The position numbers were made by a program, and so were the translations under genes. 64,000 nt of DNA, taken from a virus. This document shows positions 23,397 to 33,137 of the stretch, piece by piece (the first letter of the stretch is position 1; each line of letters begins with the position of its first letter). The stretch spans positions 1-64,000 of the IMG/VR virus record IMGVR_UViG_3300042542_002102. One strand, given 5' to 3'. Below the pieces are notes generated by a model. The model made no database searches and was not told the origin of the DNA. It saw only the letters and a program-made list of their open reading frames with translations.

Positions 23397-26300
23397 ATGT
23401 CTAATCCATCAAATCTATATGCAGAAAAAATTTATGCAGAGCACCCCATCGCTCTCTGGTCCCTTGATGACAAGGCTGACTATATAAGCCTAATAGACGA
23501 ATCAGATCGTAATATTACTTTGTGGACTATAACAAATGCTACATCCTCAGTTCATTCTTTATCTGATGAACCATTTCCAGAAAGCCAAACTACAAAAATA
23601 ACTGGTATTTTAACAGAGGATGATTTTGGTCAAATAACTTGCATTAGCAATAATATTGTTAATTTTTCATCACTAAATAAAACACTATCAACATTTTCAA
23701 TAGGAGCATTCTTTAACTCAATAAGTGCCTATGCATCTAGTTTTGAAATAGGATATGAGTATTATGATACAACATCTGGAAGCACAATTCAAAGATTAAA
23801 GTCCTACACAACGTCTGTTAAGGATAGATGGTTTTTTATATCAGAAACCTTCGACATCCCAGAAGATAATACTGAGTTTAGAATTGTTCTAAAAATTAAC
23901 TACATAGGTGGTGCATCAACTACAGATGACTACCAATTCTTAGTTAATGGTATTACTGCTGGTCAATGGTGCGAAGAGTTTAATTCTTCATCTTTAGGAG
24001 TTCAAAAGACCGCTCTTCCATCATCTATTGCCCTACCTTCATCTTTTGGAATTGAAGCAGATGCTTACGGTCTTCAAGAAAACAAGGCATATTATATAGT
24101 CAAAGATAATAGTCTTGTAGCAAAAAATACAGGAATACCTCTTGTTTACGGTGCTTCAAACCTAACAAAACTTTTGCCAAATGCAAACATGCCATCGTTA
24201 ATAATTCCAGGACTTGGATTTTTATCTGAAGCGGGACAGTATAAAGAATACACATTAGAGGCATGGCTAAGAATCAATTCAGACTCTGTCACAAAGAAGC
24301 GAATAATTGGTCCAATTGCTTCTACTGATGGAATATATGTAGAGGGACCTTTTATTATTTTAAAGGTTGGCAATAATTCTGGATCTTATTATGTAGGAGA
24401 GTGGACTAGACCCATGCTCATTCATATTAGATTTTCAGAAAACACTTCATCACTTCTTATAAATGGTGAGCAGGTTATATCTTTAAATTATCTTGGTTCT
24501 GAACTTGACTTTCCTTCAAAATTAAATTCATCATCAAAAGATCAAGACTGGATAGGATTTTATGCATATGAAGATGTTTCTCCAATAGAGGTAGACTGTG
24601 TCGCAATATATACTTATCAGGTCCCAGCAATTCTTGCCAAAAGAAGATTTGTCTATGGGCAGGGGGTTGAGTTTCCAGAGGGTATAAATCAAGCGTACAG
24701 CGGATCCTCTGTTTACATTGACTATCCCTTTGCAGACTATACAAATAATTATTCATACCCAAATATAGGTAAGTGGGGACAAGCAATTGTTGACAACCTT
24801 AGTGTTGAAAATAATCTTTTATGTACTCCAGATTATAAACTTCCAGAAATAGTCTTGGGATCATCGAACATAGATCAGTTGTATTCTAATCTTAAAAATG
24901 CTCAAAATGAAACAAACAAGTTTTTTTCTTTTAATTCTGTATCAAGTGGATATATGTATTTTGACAACCTAAACTTTTTAAATCAAAAGGTTAGATCGTT
25001 TTATGGATCATTTAAGTTTTTACAGGAGCCAAACTCAACTCAAATACTATTCAGAGTAGAGTCTGAAAACTCATCAGATTATTTTGAGATATCTACACAA
25101 AACAAAGATATTATTTATAAGTTAAGGTATGGGGCAACAGAAGAAGTTATTGCAACATTTTCTTGGTCTGGCTCAGATCCATTTAGTGGAATAGCGCTAG
25201 ACGAAATGTTTTCTGCTGGATTAGATATTGAAAAAGCCTCTAAATACTTTGGAGGAAATCTTGCTTCTTTCTTTGGTAATATTAATACATTAAAGTTTTA
25301 CATAGGGGGAAGATCAAACTTAACACAAACCTTCACTGGTAAAATATATAAGGTTGGTTTTTGTACAGCAAGAAATCACAAAAAGATTGAGTACTTGTTT
25401 AATGAAAGAGGAATACCTTTAAACGATGAAAGCGTCTTTGGATTATATTCAGATACAGTAGACGTTGAATACAATTCTACAGATAATTACTTTGGAACCA
25501 ATGAAGCAGAGTGGGACCAGGTGGTTGATTCTGGAAGTGTAGATTCGTACCCACTAGAAGGCTTTCAGGTTCATACAGCAAGTTACACTCTTTCTCCTTC
25601 AAGTTACTTTGATGAATATGCTCTAGATATAGATATCCAGGGTTACTGGGAAGACTACATTCCTCTTACATATTTTGCTCAGTATGTGGAAGATGAAAAA
25701 AACAGTTCTTACTATGATCTAGATCTTTTACAGTTTAATATTAATTATCCAGCACCATCAAATTTTATTGAAGAAGAGCAAACTGGAGAATGGACATACA
25801 AAGAGTTGACAGATGAGTATAACTTGCCAATTCAAAGAACTTACCAATCATTAGACAATCAGTTGTTTACTGGATACCTAAACTATGATGATTTAAAAAA
25901 CAGAGTATACAAAAATTATAAGTATGACACATCAAATTCTTTAGTAAAATCTTATGTAACATTTCAATATATAGCCAATGGAGCAAACCTTTCAGAGTCA
26001 AACTTTGTTAACATAGAAAAGCCATCTAACGATTCAATTGTTGTTCCAGGAGAAAACTGGATGAGTACAAAGTATGAAGTGGTAAATAATATGATTATTT
26101 ATCCACCAAAAGATGTTCGTGTATTAGACCTTGCTATAGTCACACATCTAGATTTTAATGTAAAGGGAATTATAAATAACAGGGTAAAAATAAGAAATCT
26201 TGAATATGCTTCTCAAGCATTTAATTCAACATCCCCAAATCCAATTGGTACAAGATTTGGAAATGATATCTATCCATACAGAAAATCTGGATTCTATTAC

Positions 26301-27104
26301 GACTACAAGTCTAGAAATCCTTTTACAATTTATAAGGGCAGTTCTCCCTATCTGTATCTTACAAGATATACGGGTATAGAATTAAAGGGGACATATGACC
26401 CAATAGTTAATCGTGGCCTTTCTATTGCTATTAACAAAGAAATGTCAAGCAACTACAAAGTAATGGCTATGCAAGCAGCGATTCGCTATGATCAAGATGC
26501 TTTCCCTTATGCCTCAACAGAAATATTTGAGATTAAGTCAAAAAATACACACATCAAGTTCTATATGGTTGCAATACATCCAAGTGGAGAAAGAGCAAAG
26601 ATATATGCTTTAAATGTTAAAACTGGAAGACTTGAAGATGGAATTGGTTTTTATTGGAACGGAAAATTAGTAAAAGAACCAGTAATTACAGTTAAAGAGT
26701 GGGGATTCCTAGGTATTGCATTTCCAACACTTTTAGACTTTAACTCTAGGGTTGGATCAATTAATCTAAACGGACCTATAACATTTAACACAATATCTTA
26801 TTACCAGTCAACCAACCTTCAAGAGGTTCAGAAGGTAGATGTTAGACCTTGGTTTGCTGTTAAGTATGCAATACCTCTCACCCTCGAGTGGGATTACTGG
26901 AAAACCTCTCCCTCTGTTTGGGATGGCGTTTTGATTCTATCTTCAACAAGTTATTATGGTGTAGATCCATCAACGATCTATAAGAGTTATACTGGAACAA
27001 ATAAGATAATTATTGACACTGACAAGGTTTTTACAGTTAACGGATATGAGTATACGGTCTATAAAGGTATTACTTCGAAACAAATAACCGCTGATGCCGT
27101 CTAA
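23397..27104 (+). CDS. giant LamG-like tail fibre/surface protein (1235 aa)
   Basis: The N-terminus (residues 1-25, YAEKIYAEHPIALWSLDD) is typical of phage proteins built from concanavalin A-like (LamG) modules. Further LamG-like segments are visible around residues 280-400 and 510-670 (EYTLEAWLRIN, FYIGGRSNLTQTFTGKIYKVGF). These domains usually bind glycans. The rest is beta-rich and unassigned; no catalytic residues are apparent. Placed between the oxygenases and the head genes with its own promoter; probably a side fibre or baseplate lectin. Confidence 0.6.
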   Translation: MSNPSNLYAEKIYAEHPIALWSLDDKADYISLIDESDRNITLWTITNATSSVHSLSDEPFPESQTTKITGILTEDDFGQITCISNNIVNFSSLNKTLSTFSIGAFFNSISAYASSFEIGYEYYDTTSGSTIQRLKSYTTSVKDRWFFISETFDIPEDNTEFRIVLKINYIGGASTTDDYQFLVNGITAGQWCEEFNSSSLGVQKTALPSSIALPSSFGIEADAYGLQENKAYYIVKDNSLVAKNTGIPLVYGASNLTKLLPNANMPSLIIPGLGFLSEAGQYKEYTLEAWLRINSDSVTKKRIIGPIASTDGIYVEGPFIILKVGNNSGSYYVGEWTRPMLIHIRFSENTSSLLINGEQVISLNYLGSELDFPSKLNSSSKDQDWIGFYAYEDVSPIEVDCVAIYTYQVPAILAKRRFVYGQGVEFPEGINQAYSGSSVYIDYPFADYTNNYSYPNIGKWGQAIVDNLSVENNLLCTPDYKLPEIVLGSSNIDQLYSNLKNAQNETNKFFSFNSVSSGYMYFDNLNFLNQKVRSFYGSFKFLQEPNSTQILFRVESENSSDYFEISTQNKDIIYKLRYGATEEVIATFSWSGSDPFSGIALDEMFSAGLDIEKASKYFGGNLASFFGNINTLKFYIGGRSNLTQTFTGKIYKVGFCTARNHKKIEYLFNERGIPLNDESVFGLYSDTVDVEYNSTDNYFGTNEAEWDQVVDSGSVDSYPLEGFQVHTASYTLSPSSYFDEYALDIDIQGYWEDYIPLTYFAQYVEDEKNSSYYDLDLLQFNINYPAPSNFIEEEQTGEWTYKELTDEYNLPIQRTYQSLDNQLFTGYLNYDDLKNRVYKNYKYDTSNSLVKSYVTFQYIANGANLSESNFVNIEKPSNDSIVVPGENWMSTKYEVVNNMIIYPPKDVRVLDLAIVTHLDFNVKGIINNRVKIRNLEYASQAFNSTSPNPIGTRFGNDIYPYRKSGFYYDYKSRNPFTIYKGSSPYLYLTRYTGIELKGTYDPIVNRGLSIAINKEMSSNYKVMAMQAAIRYDQDAFPYASTEIFEIKSKNTHIKFYMVAIHPSGERAKIYALNVKTGRLEDGIGFYWNGKLVKEPVITVKEWGFLGIAFPTLLDFNSRVGSINLNGPITFNTISYYQSTNLQEVQKVDVRPWFAVKYAIPLTLEWDYWKTSPSVWDGVLILSSTSYYGVDPSTIYKSYTGTNKIIIDTDKVFTVNGYEYTVYKGITSKQITADAV

Positions 27105-27106
27105 TA

Positions 27107-27115
27107 TGGTATACT
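27107..27115 (+). promoter_or_regulatory. extended -10 promoter (TGGTATACT), leaderless
   Basis: Ends eight bases before ATG 27123. It begins three bases after the fibre gene's stop and probably drives the portal unit. Confidence 0.55.
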
Positions 27116-27122
27116 TATATAC

Positions 27123-27527
27123 ATGAATCCTCAAGATCCACGCAAAAAGAAGAAGCAACTGCCTAAAATGAAAGGGCAAGTGGGTGAGTCCCGTGCAAAA
27201 ATTATTGAAAAGCACTATGATTGGGGACTTTATGTATACAAGAAGGCTAACGGAAAATGGTTTACAGATGGAAACGGATCAGTATTAAACATAGAGTCTA
27301 TGAAAGGTGACATTCTGCAGATATCTAAATTAAAAGATGCTGCAAAATATTACGGGGATGAGGGAGATGGAACCTGTGTATTTGTTCCAGGGCTTACAAG
27401 AATTTCAGAAGAAGAATACTCTGAGCAAAAACAAAGACTGTCAGAAGGACTTATCCCTTCTATGAACGATCTTGGTGCAGTACAAGCAGCCAAGGACACT
27501 ATTGCAAAATATGGAAGTGATGACTAA
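27123..27527 (+). CDS. conserved head-region protein upstream of portal (134 aa)
   Basis: Starts with a very basic segment (DPRKKKKQLPKMKG) followed by a small beta-rich domain and a helical C-terminus. Position directly before, and overlapping, the portal gene suggests a role in packaging or head assembly, but no catalytic motif is visible and I do not recognise the family. Leaderless start. Confidence 0.5.
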   Translation: MNPQDPRKKKKQLPKMKGQVGESRAKIIEKHYDWGLYVYKKANGKWFTDGNGSVLNIESMKGDILQISKLKDAAKYYGDEGDGTCVFVPGLTRISEEEYSEQKQRLSEGLIPSMNDLGAVQAAKDTIAKYGSDD

Positions 27528-29134
27528 TGAGTGAAGATAGAGATTTTTTTATTAGAGCAAAGACAGATACTCCACTGCCAGAAGATGATACGTTTACAAA
27601 GCAAGACCCATTTAATCAATCTTGGGATGTTATAAAAGATTTGCAGGGACTAGACGCTAACTTTAAAAGAAGAACTTCTCGTCTAGTAAAAGGAGAAGCA
27701 ACTCCAGCATACATAGAAAGTTCAAGAGCAGAAAGTACTGGTCGTGATGGAGCGAAGTCTAAAGAAATTAATTCAGGAACAGTATTTAGAAATGCTTACG
27801 GACTTTTCGATGTAATTACACCACCATGGAATTTGTACGAACTTGCAAGTTTCTACGATACATCATTTGCAAACCATGCAGCAATTGACGCTAAAGTTGA
27901 AAACATTGTTGGCCTGGGATATGAGTTTAAGGTTTCTGCAAGAACAATGCTTAAGTTAGAAGCATCAGAACCAAAGACAGCAGAAAATGCACGAAAGAGA
28001 ATTGAAAGAGCAAAGATTGAGTTAAGTGATTGGCTAGAATCTTTAAATACAGAAGACTCATTTACCACTACGATGGAGAAGGTCTTTACTGATCTCCAAG
28101 CAACTGGAAACGGTTATTTAGAAGTTGGTAGAACAGTACGTGGAGATATTGGTTATGTTGGACACATACCTTCAACAACAATGCGTGTTCGTCGTCTTCG
28201 TGATGGATTTGTTCAGGTAATCGCAAACAAAGTAGTTTACTTCCGTAACTTTGGTGCAACAAACACTAACCCACTTGGAACTGATGCTCGTCCTAATGAG
28301 ATTATTCACTTTAAAGAATACTCACCACTAAATACATTTTATGGCGTACCAGACATTATGTCTGCAATTGGATCACTTCATGGAGATCAACTTGCATCAC
28401 AATACAACATCGACTATTTCCAAAACAAAGCAACGCCAAGATATGTTGTAACTTTGAAGGGTGCTAAATTATCTGCTGAGGCAGAAGACAAGATGTTTAG
28501 ATTCTTGCAGACTGGTCTTAAGGGACAAAACCACAGAACATTATACATTCCTCTGCCAGGAGATTCTGATACTAACAAGGTAGAGTTTAAGATGGATCCT
28601 GTAGAGAACGGAATTCAGGAAGCATCATTTAAGGAATATCGCAAACAAAACAGAGACGACATTCTTGTTGCACATCAAGTGCCTCTTTCTAAGATTGGTG
28701 GTTCTGATTCAGCAGCCATTGCAGCAGCACTATCTCAAGACAGGACATTTAAGGAGCAGGTTGCAAGACCAGCACAGAGAAATCTTGAAAAGATGATTAA
28801 CAAGATTGTAAAAGAAAAAACAGATATTCTGGAGTTTAAGTTTAATGAACTTACACTTACAGATGAGATTGCTCAGTCACAAATTATTGAGAGACTTGTC
28901 AAGACTCAGGTTATGATGCCGAATGAAGGAAGAGAACTTCTTGGACTTCCTCAGATAGAGGGCGGAAATGAACCTTTTGATCCAAAACCAGAACAAGCAG
29001 CAAACGACAATGCAGACCGTGCAAGAGATACCGAAAGAACTAATAACCAGTCTGATGGACCAGCCACAGTAAGTGGAAGAAATCCAAAGGGCGAAGGTCG
29101 TAAATCTGACGACGTGTCCGATTTGTCCAAATAG
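27527..29134 (+). CDS. portal protein (535 aa)
   Basis: The length, position before the head protease and major capsid, and pattern match HK97/SPP1-type portal proteins that form the dodecameric DNA channel at one head vertex. Support includes an N-terminal core (PWNLYELASFYDTSFANHAA), a central wing with YLEVGRTVRGDIGYVGHIPS, and HFKEYSPLNTFYGVPDIMSA, a hallmark of portal cores. The C-terminal 60 residues are charged and disordered. ATG overlaps the preceding stop. No terminase lies upstream in the window. Confidence 0.8.
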   Translation: MSEDRDFFIRAKTDTPLPEDDTFTKQDPFNQSWDVIKDLQGLDANFKRRTSRLVKGEATPAYIESSRAESTGRDGAKSKEINSGTVFRNAYGLFDVITPPWNLYELASFYDTSFANHAAIDAKVENIVGLGYEFKVSARTMLKLEASEPKTAENARKRIERAKIELSDWLESLNTEDSFTTTMEKVFTDLQATGNGYLEVGRTVRGDIGYVGHIPSTTMRVRRLRDGFVQVIANKVVYFRNFGATNTNPLGTDARPNEIIHFKEYSPLNTFYGVPDIMSAIGSLHGDQLASQYNIDYFQNKATPRYVVTLKGAKLSAEAEDKMFRFLQTGLKGQNHRTLYIPLPGDSDTNKVEFKMDPVENGIQEASFKEYRKQNRDDILVAHQVPLSKIGGSDSAAIAAALSQDRTFKEQVARPAQRNLEKMINKIVKEKTDILEFKFNELTLTDEIAQSQIIERLVKTQVMMPNEGRELLGLPQIEGGNEPFDPKPEQAANDNADRARDTERTNNQSDGPATVSGRNPKGEGRKSDDVSDLSK

Positions 29135-29157
29135 TGATACTTCAATAAAAAAGGGTA

Positions 29158-29163
29158 TATAAT
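29158..29163 (+). promoter_or_regulatory. -10 box before the protease/scaffold gene
   Basis: TATAAT within GGGTATATAAT ends ten bases before ATG 29173, giving a near-leaderless transcript. Confidence 0.4.
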
Positions 29164-29172
29164 AGAATAACC

Positions 29173-30489
29173 ATGATTATATCAAAAGCGCATTGGAATT
29201 CAGATGGCGATAATATTCGTCTATCTATGCCACTAACCAAGGTAGATAAAGAACGCAGAATCGTTTCTGGTTTTGCATCCCTTGATAATGTTGACAAGCA
29301 AGATGATATTGTAACTGCAGAAGCAAGTATGGCAGCATTTGCAAAGTTCCGTGGGAACATCAGAGAAATGCATCAGCCAGTAGCAGTAGGTAAGATGGTA
29401 GACTTTAAAGAAGATAAGTATTTTGATCCAGAAACAAAGAAGTTCTATAAGGGTGTATTCGTGTCAGCGTATGTTTCAAAGGGCGCACAAGATACATGGG
29501 AAAAGGTTCTTGATGGAACACTGACAGGTTTTTCTATTGGCGGACGAATGAACAAATGGGACGATGCTTACGATGAAAAGTCAGATAAGTCAATTAGAGT
29601 TATTAAGGAATATGACCTGGTAGAGTTGAGTCTTGTTGATTCCCCTGCCAATCAATTTGCAAATATTGTATCAGTTGAAAAGGTTGATGGCGTAGATGTC
29701 ATCAAGGGAGACGAAACAGTTTTAGAAAATGTCTTTTATGATAAGGCAAACGGAATAGTTGTAGCATCTGAAAACGAATCAGAACTTAGCCCAATTACTG
29801 GTGAGCAGATGGAAAACATAGGGTTCGTTGAGAAAACGGATAGTGAAAAAACAAACATGATAAAATTCTTAGTTGATAGTGCTAAAGGCATTAATACTTC
29901 TAAGATTAACAAGGAGGTACAACCTATGACAGAAAACACAGAAACAGTTGCAGAAGTTATTGAAACAGAAGCACCCGTAGAAGTAACAAAGTCAGAGGTC
30001 GCTCCAGAGGTTGATGCCGTTGTTGAAGCACCTACAGAAGAAGTTGTTAAGGCTGATGAAGCCGTATCAACAGAAGAAGTTGCAAAGTCTGAAGAGACTC
30101 CTGCAGTTGATGTAGTTGAAGAGACCACAGAGGTATCTAAATCAGATGAAACAATTGTTGACTCAGTTGCAGAAATCAAGAATACTCTAGAATCAGCCTT
30201 TAGCGATCTAGTTTCAACAGTAAAGTCTTTGCAGGCAGAAGTAGAAATGCTTAAGTCTTCAAAGGTAGATGTTGAGACAGCAAAACAATCATTTGAAGCA
30301 GTTGCAAAAGATATTGCAGCAGCAACAAATACGTTCAATGAATTTGGTAAGCGTGTGGAACTTGTAGAGCAAGACACTGCTTTCCGAAAGTCTGGCGATC
30401 TCGGCGAGATAGTACAGAATCAGCCTGAAACGGTTGAAAAATCCCTATGGGGCGGTAGTTTCCTCAAAACAGCCGACTTATTTAATTAA
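29173..30489 (+). CDS. prohead protease fused to scaffolding domain (438 aa)
   Basis: Residues 1-170 resemble the XkdF/S78-type prohead serine protease: the REMHQPVAVGK segment holds the putative catalytic His, TGFSIGGR holds the Ser, and ELSLVDSPAN is a typical end strand. From about residue 250 the protein is acidic, rich in Glu-Val-Ala, then coiled coil (about 330-400), as in internal scaffolds. The C-terminal tail (SLWGGSFLKTADLF) could be the capsid-binding piece. The protease matures the head by cutting scaffold and perhaps capsid. An internal start at 29926 gives a scaffold-only product. Confidence 0.7.
   Translation: MIISKAHWNSDGDNIRLSMPLTKVDKERRIVSGFASLDNVDKQDDIVTAEASMAAFAKFRGNIREMHQPVAVGKMVDFKEDKYFDPETKKFYKGVFVSAYVSKGAQDTWEKVLDGTLTGFSIGGRMNKWDDAYDEKSDKSIRVIKEYDLVELSLVDSPANQFANIVSVEKVDGVDVIKGDETVLENVFYDKANGIVVASENESELSPITGEQMENIGFVEKTDSEKTNMIKFLVDSAKGINTSKINKEVQPMTENTETVAEVIETEAPVEVTKSEVAPEVDAVVEAPTEEVVKADEAVSTEEVAKSEETPAVDVVEETTEVSKSDETIVDSVAEIKNTLESAFSDLVSTVKSLQAEVEMLKSSKVDVETAKQSFEAVAKDIAAATNTFNEFGKRVELVEQDTAFRKSGDLGEIVQNQPETVEKSLWGGSFLKTADLFN
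29926..30489 (+). CDS. putative scaffolding protein from internal start (187 aa)
   Basis: In frame with the protease gene, ATG 29926 (Met252) is preceded by a perfect AAGGAGG (29911-29917) at eight bases, stronger than the start of the full protein. It falls at the junction of protease and acidic scaffold parts. This mirrors lambda C/Nu3, where the scaffold is made from a nested start in excess over protease. The product would be acidic, with a long coiled coil. Confidence 0.6.
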   Translation: MTENTETVAEVIETEAPVEVTKSEVAPEVDAVVEAPTEEVVKADEAVSTEEVAKSEETPAVDVVEETTEVSKSDETIVDSVAEIKNTLESAFSDLVSTVKSLQAEVEMLKSSKVDVETAKQSFEAVAKDIAAATNTFNEFGKRVELVEQDTAFRKSGDLGEIVQNQPETVEKSLWGGSFLKTADLFN

Positions 30490-30524
30490 AAAAACAATAA
30501 GTAAAAATCACAGGAGGTGACAAT

Positions 30525-31673
30525 ATGTCGGAACAAAATATAGAAAAGAACCAACCTGGAACATCAGGTAATCTTGGTGGAACAGCACCAGGACTGTATC
30601 AGGGACAAGGTGCATTCGCATCTGGATCTGAAGCAGGTTCAAACGTACCAGGTAATTACACCGATGGTGGCGTGTTAGGAAATATCCCAACAGCACTATC
30701 AGGCGTTACATCTGGACCAAATGCAGTTAACCCTTCAGGTGAGGCTGGATCAGGTATCCTACGCCCAGAGCAAGCACGTCGTTTTATTGACTACGTGTGG
30801 GATGCTACCATTCTCGCCCAAGATGGCCGTCGCGTTACTATGAGAGCCAATACAATGGAACTCGAAAAGGTAAACGTCGGAGAGCGTGTTATTCGTGCAG
30901 CAGCGCAAGCAGTTGGCGATTACACAAACGCAGGTGCAACATTCTCAAAGGTTGAATTGACTACAAAGAAGATTCGTCTTGACTGGGAAGTATCTGCAGA
31001 AGCACTAGAAGATAACATCGAAGGTGCAGCACTAGAAGATCACATTGTCCGCTTGATGACAAACGCTTTCGGTAATGATATCGAAGACCTTGCAATCAAC
31101 GGAACAGGTGCAGGATCAGACGCATTCCTTTCAATCATGGAAGGTTTCGTAAACCGCGTTAAGACAGACGGAGATGCTCATGAGGCTGTAGTAACAGTTG
31201 AGAATGACACTTGGTCAACAGACGCAATGCAGAAGATCATTCTTGCAATGCCACGCAAGTATCGTGCTATCAAGTCTAACTTGAAGTTCTATGCTGGTAC
31301 AGATGCATTCCAGGGAATCATCAAGAACAACGGTACACTCGCAGACGCAGTAGCAGAAGCATTTGCTAATCGTCCAGCAGGTACTGCTGCAAACCGTCAA
31401 GCATACCTTGATGGCGCTGGACAGACATTCGGTGGAGCACGTACAACACGTGTTCTCGGAATTGATGTTCAGGAAGTTCCATACTACCCTGCAGGATATG
31501 TCGACTTGACATTCCCACAGAACCGTGTATGGGGATTCCAGCGAGATATCACTGTTAACCGTGAATACAAGCCAAAGAAGGACACTGTAGAATACACAGT
31601 CTTCGTTCGCTTCGGTATTCAATGGGAAGAGCAGGATGCAATCTCATACGCAGACGCTGCAGCAGATGCATAA
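30525..31673 (+). CDS. major capsid protein, HK97 fold (382 aa)
   Basis: The order after protease and scaffold, a very strong ribosome site (AGGAGGTGA, 30511-30519) and a terminator behind it are as expected for the most abundant virion protein. The N-terminal 75 residues are Gly/Ser/Pro-rich and flexible, as in capsid proteins with a removable or disordered arm. The rest (RRFIDYVWDATILAQDGRRV, WEVSAEALEDNIEG, AINGTG) has the pattern of HK97-like capsids, including a spine-helix region and the P-domain. Confidence 0.85.
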   Translation: MSEQNIEKNQPGTSGNLGGTAPGLYQGQGAFASGSEAGSNVPGNYTDGGVLGNIPTALSGVTSGPNAVNPSGEAGSGILRPEQARRFIDYVWDATILAQDGRRVTMRANTMELEKVNVGERVIRAAAQAVGDYTNAGATFSKVELTTKKIRLDWEVSAEALEDNIEGAALEDHIVRLMTNAFGNDIEDLAINGTGAGSDAFLSIMEGFVNRVKTDGDAHEAVVTVENDTWSTDAMQKIILAMPRKYRAIKSNLKFYAGTDAFQGIIKNNGTLADAVAEAFANRPAGTAANRQAYLDGAGQTFGGARTTRVLGIDVQEVPYYPAGYVDLTFPQNRVWGFQRDITVNREYKPKKDTVEYTVFVRFGIQWEEQDAISYADAAADA

Positions 31674-31694
31674 TCTGTAAACAGTACATTTTAG

Positions 31695-31733
31695 GGGGAG
31701 TAGGAGTTAGTTCTCCTGCTCCCCTTATTACTT
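31695..31733 (+). terminator. strong terminator after the capsid gene
   Basis: GGGGAGTAGGAG (31695-31706) pairs with CTCCTGCTCCCC (31713-31724), a twelve-pair stem with one G-T pair and a six-base loop, followed by TTATTACTTAT. A promoter for the next gene lies right behind it. Confidence 0.75.
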
Positions 31734-31737
31734 ATAA

Positions 31738-31746
31738 TGATATAAT
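31738..31746 (+). promoter_or_regulatory. extended -10 promoter (TGATATAAT)
   Basis: Restarts transcription after the capsid terminator; followed by AAGGAGGA (31753-31760) and ATG 31764. Confidence 0.55.
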
Positions 31747-31763
31747 ACTAACAAGGAGGAATT

Positions 31764-32210
31764 ATGGAAAACATTAATGAAAATCCAATTGTAGAAGAAA
31801 CAACATACGAAGCACCAGTTTTTGAAGCACCAGTTGTAGAAGAACCTGTTGTAGAAGCCCCAGTGGTTGAGCATGTAGAAGAAACTCCAGTTGTAGAAGA
31901 AACTCAAGCAGTAGTTGAGGCTCCTGCATATCAAGCACCTGAAGAAGTTCAGGCACTTGGATATGTTGCAGAGGGTGTAATTGGTGCTACTACAGCAGCA
32001 GTTGCTTCCCCAAGAAAGAAGAAGGAAAAGGCTACAGAAGTTAAAGAAAAAGTAGCAATTTACTCAACAAAGAATGTTACATGGTCAGAGGTAGGAAAGG
32101 TCTATCGTGGCTATAATATTGTCGACAAGGATGCTGCTGAAAAGTGGCTTACTCGTTCACACATTCGCACAGCAACACCAGAAGAAGTTGCCAAGGAATT
32201 CGGTAAGTAA
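31764..32210 (+). CDS. head-associated protein with EAPVVEE repeats (148 aa)
   Basis: Residues 10-70 are an acidic, proline-rich repeat (EAPVVEEPVVEAPVVE) and probably extended; residues 95-148 form a small globular domain (VTWSEVGKVYRGYNIVDKDA then LTRSHIRTATPEEVA), a type often found in phage proteins encoded just after the capsid. It could be a decoration or head-completion protein. The repeats add another proline-rich peptide to this genome. Strong ribosome site. Confidence 0.5.
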   Translation: MENINENPIVEETTYEAPVFEAPVVEEPVVEAPVVEHVEETPVVEETQAVVEAPAYQAPEEVQALGYVAEGVIGATTAAVASPRKKKEKATEVKEKVAIYSTKNVTWSEVGKVYRGYNIVDKDAAEKWLTRSHIRTATPEEVAKEFGK

Positions 32211-32213
32211 TTC

Positions 32214-33137
32214 ATGGAGATATTGAGGGTTCCGCCATACGAAACAATTGTAGTAAACTTTGTTGTCCCAGCAGGATACAACAATGTAAACATTTATGCA
32301 AGAGTTACGGATATGGCGGATCTTTCAGTGCAAGATTTAGAATTTTTGGGCTCAGACACAGGAGATGATCTAGAGATTTCTCTTCCTGGAAGATACGATA
32401 ATAATTACAGAGTAGAATTTTTTAAAATTGTTGGCGGATCAGAAGTTTTAATTCACGAAGAGTACTACGAACTAATCCGACCATATGTAGACCCAAACAC
32501 ACTAGGAACAACTGCATCAGAGATTGCAGAATATAAGATTTTAGAATTAGTAGCAAGATCAATGATAGACACCTTCTGCCCAGAAGGATTTTATAACAAA
32601 AAAATAACGATAGTTGGAACTGGAAATGGTTCAGACTACTTTGCTTTATGGGAAAAGGCTTATAGAGTCTTCAAGGTTTATGAGAACAATGTTTTAGTTT
32701 ACGATAGATCAAACCCAGATTTAAGTGAGTATCAGTATGCAATAACACCAGACAAAACTGCAATACAAAGAGTTCGTGCAGATGTACTTGAGTTAAATAG
32801 GTATGAATCAACAGCGCAAAACCTACCAGTAGCAAGTGGAGATCTTGGTTACTATGGATACGAAGGAATCTCTTTCCCATCAGGATATGACTACACATTT
32901 GTTGTAGATCACGGATACCTTAATGTTCCAGAAGATGTAGAATATGCAACAAAACTATTAATAGAAGATCTTAAGTGCGGTAAGTTAGACTACTACAAGA
33001 GATACATAACAGCATACAATACAGATCAATTTAGAATTCAGTTTGATAAGGCAATGCTTGGCGGTACTGGTAACTTCTTAGTAGATAAGATACTTGACAA
33101 ATATGTTAAGACCATTGTCAAGCCAGGGATAATTTAA
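32214..33137 (+). CDS. head-tail connector/adaptor protein (307 aa)
   Basis: Lies between the capsid and the neck genes, where adaptor proteins of the gp6/gp15 type sit. The N-terminal 100 residues are a beta sandwich; the central helix-rich segment (SEIAEYKILELVARSMIDTFC) and the C-terminal helices (VEYATKLLIEDLKCGKLDYY) resemble adaptor subunits that bind the portal. The assignment depends mainly on gene order. Overlaps the next gene by one base. Confidence 0.5.
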   Translation: MEILRVPPYETIVVNFVVPAGYNNVNIYARVTDMADLSVQDLEFLGSDTGDDLEISLPGRYDNNYRVEFFKIVGGSEVLIHEEYYELIRPYVDPNTLGTTASEIAEYKILELVARSMIDTFCPEGFYNKKITIVGTGNGSDYFALWEKAYRVFKVYENNVLVYDRSNPDLSEYQYAITPDKTAIQRVRADVLELNRYESTAQNLPVASGDLGYYGYEGISFPSGYDYTFVVDHGYLNVPEDVEYATKLLIEDLKCGKLDYYKRYITAYNTDQFRIQFDKAMLGGTGNFLVDKILDKYVKTIVKPGII

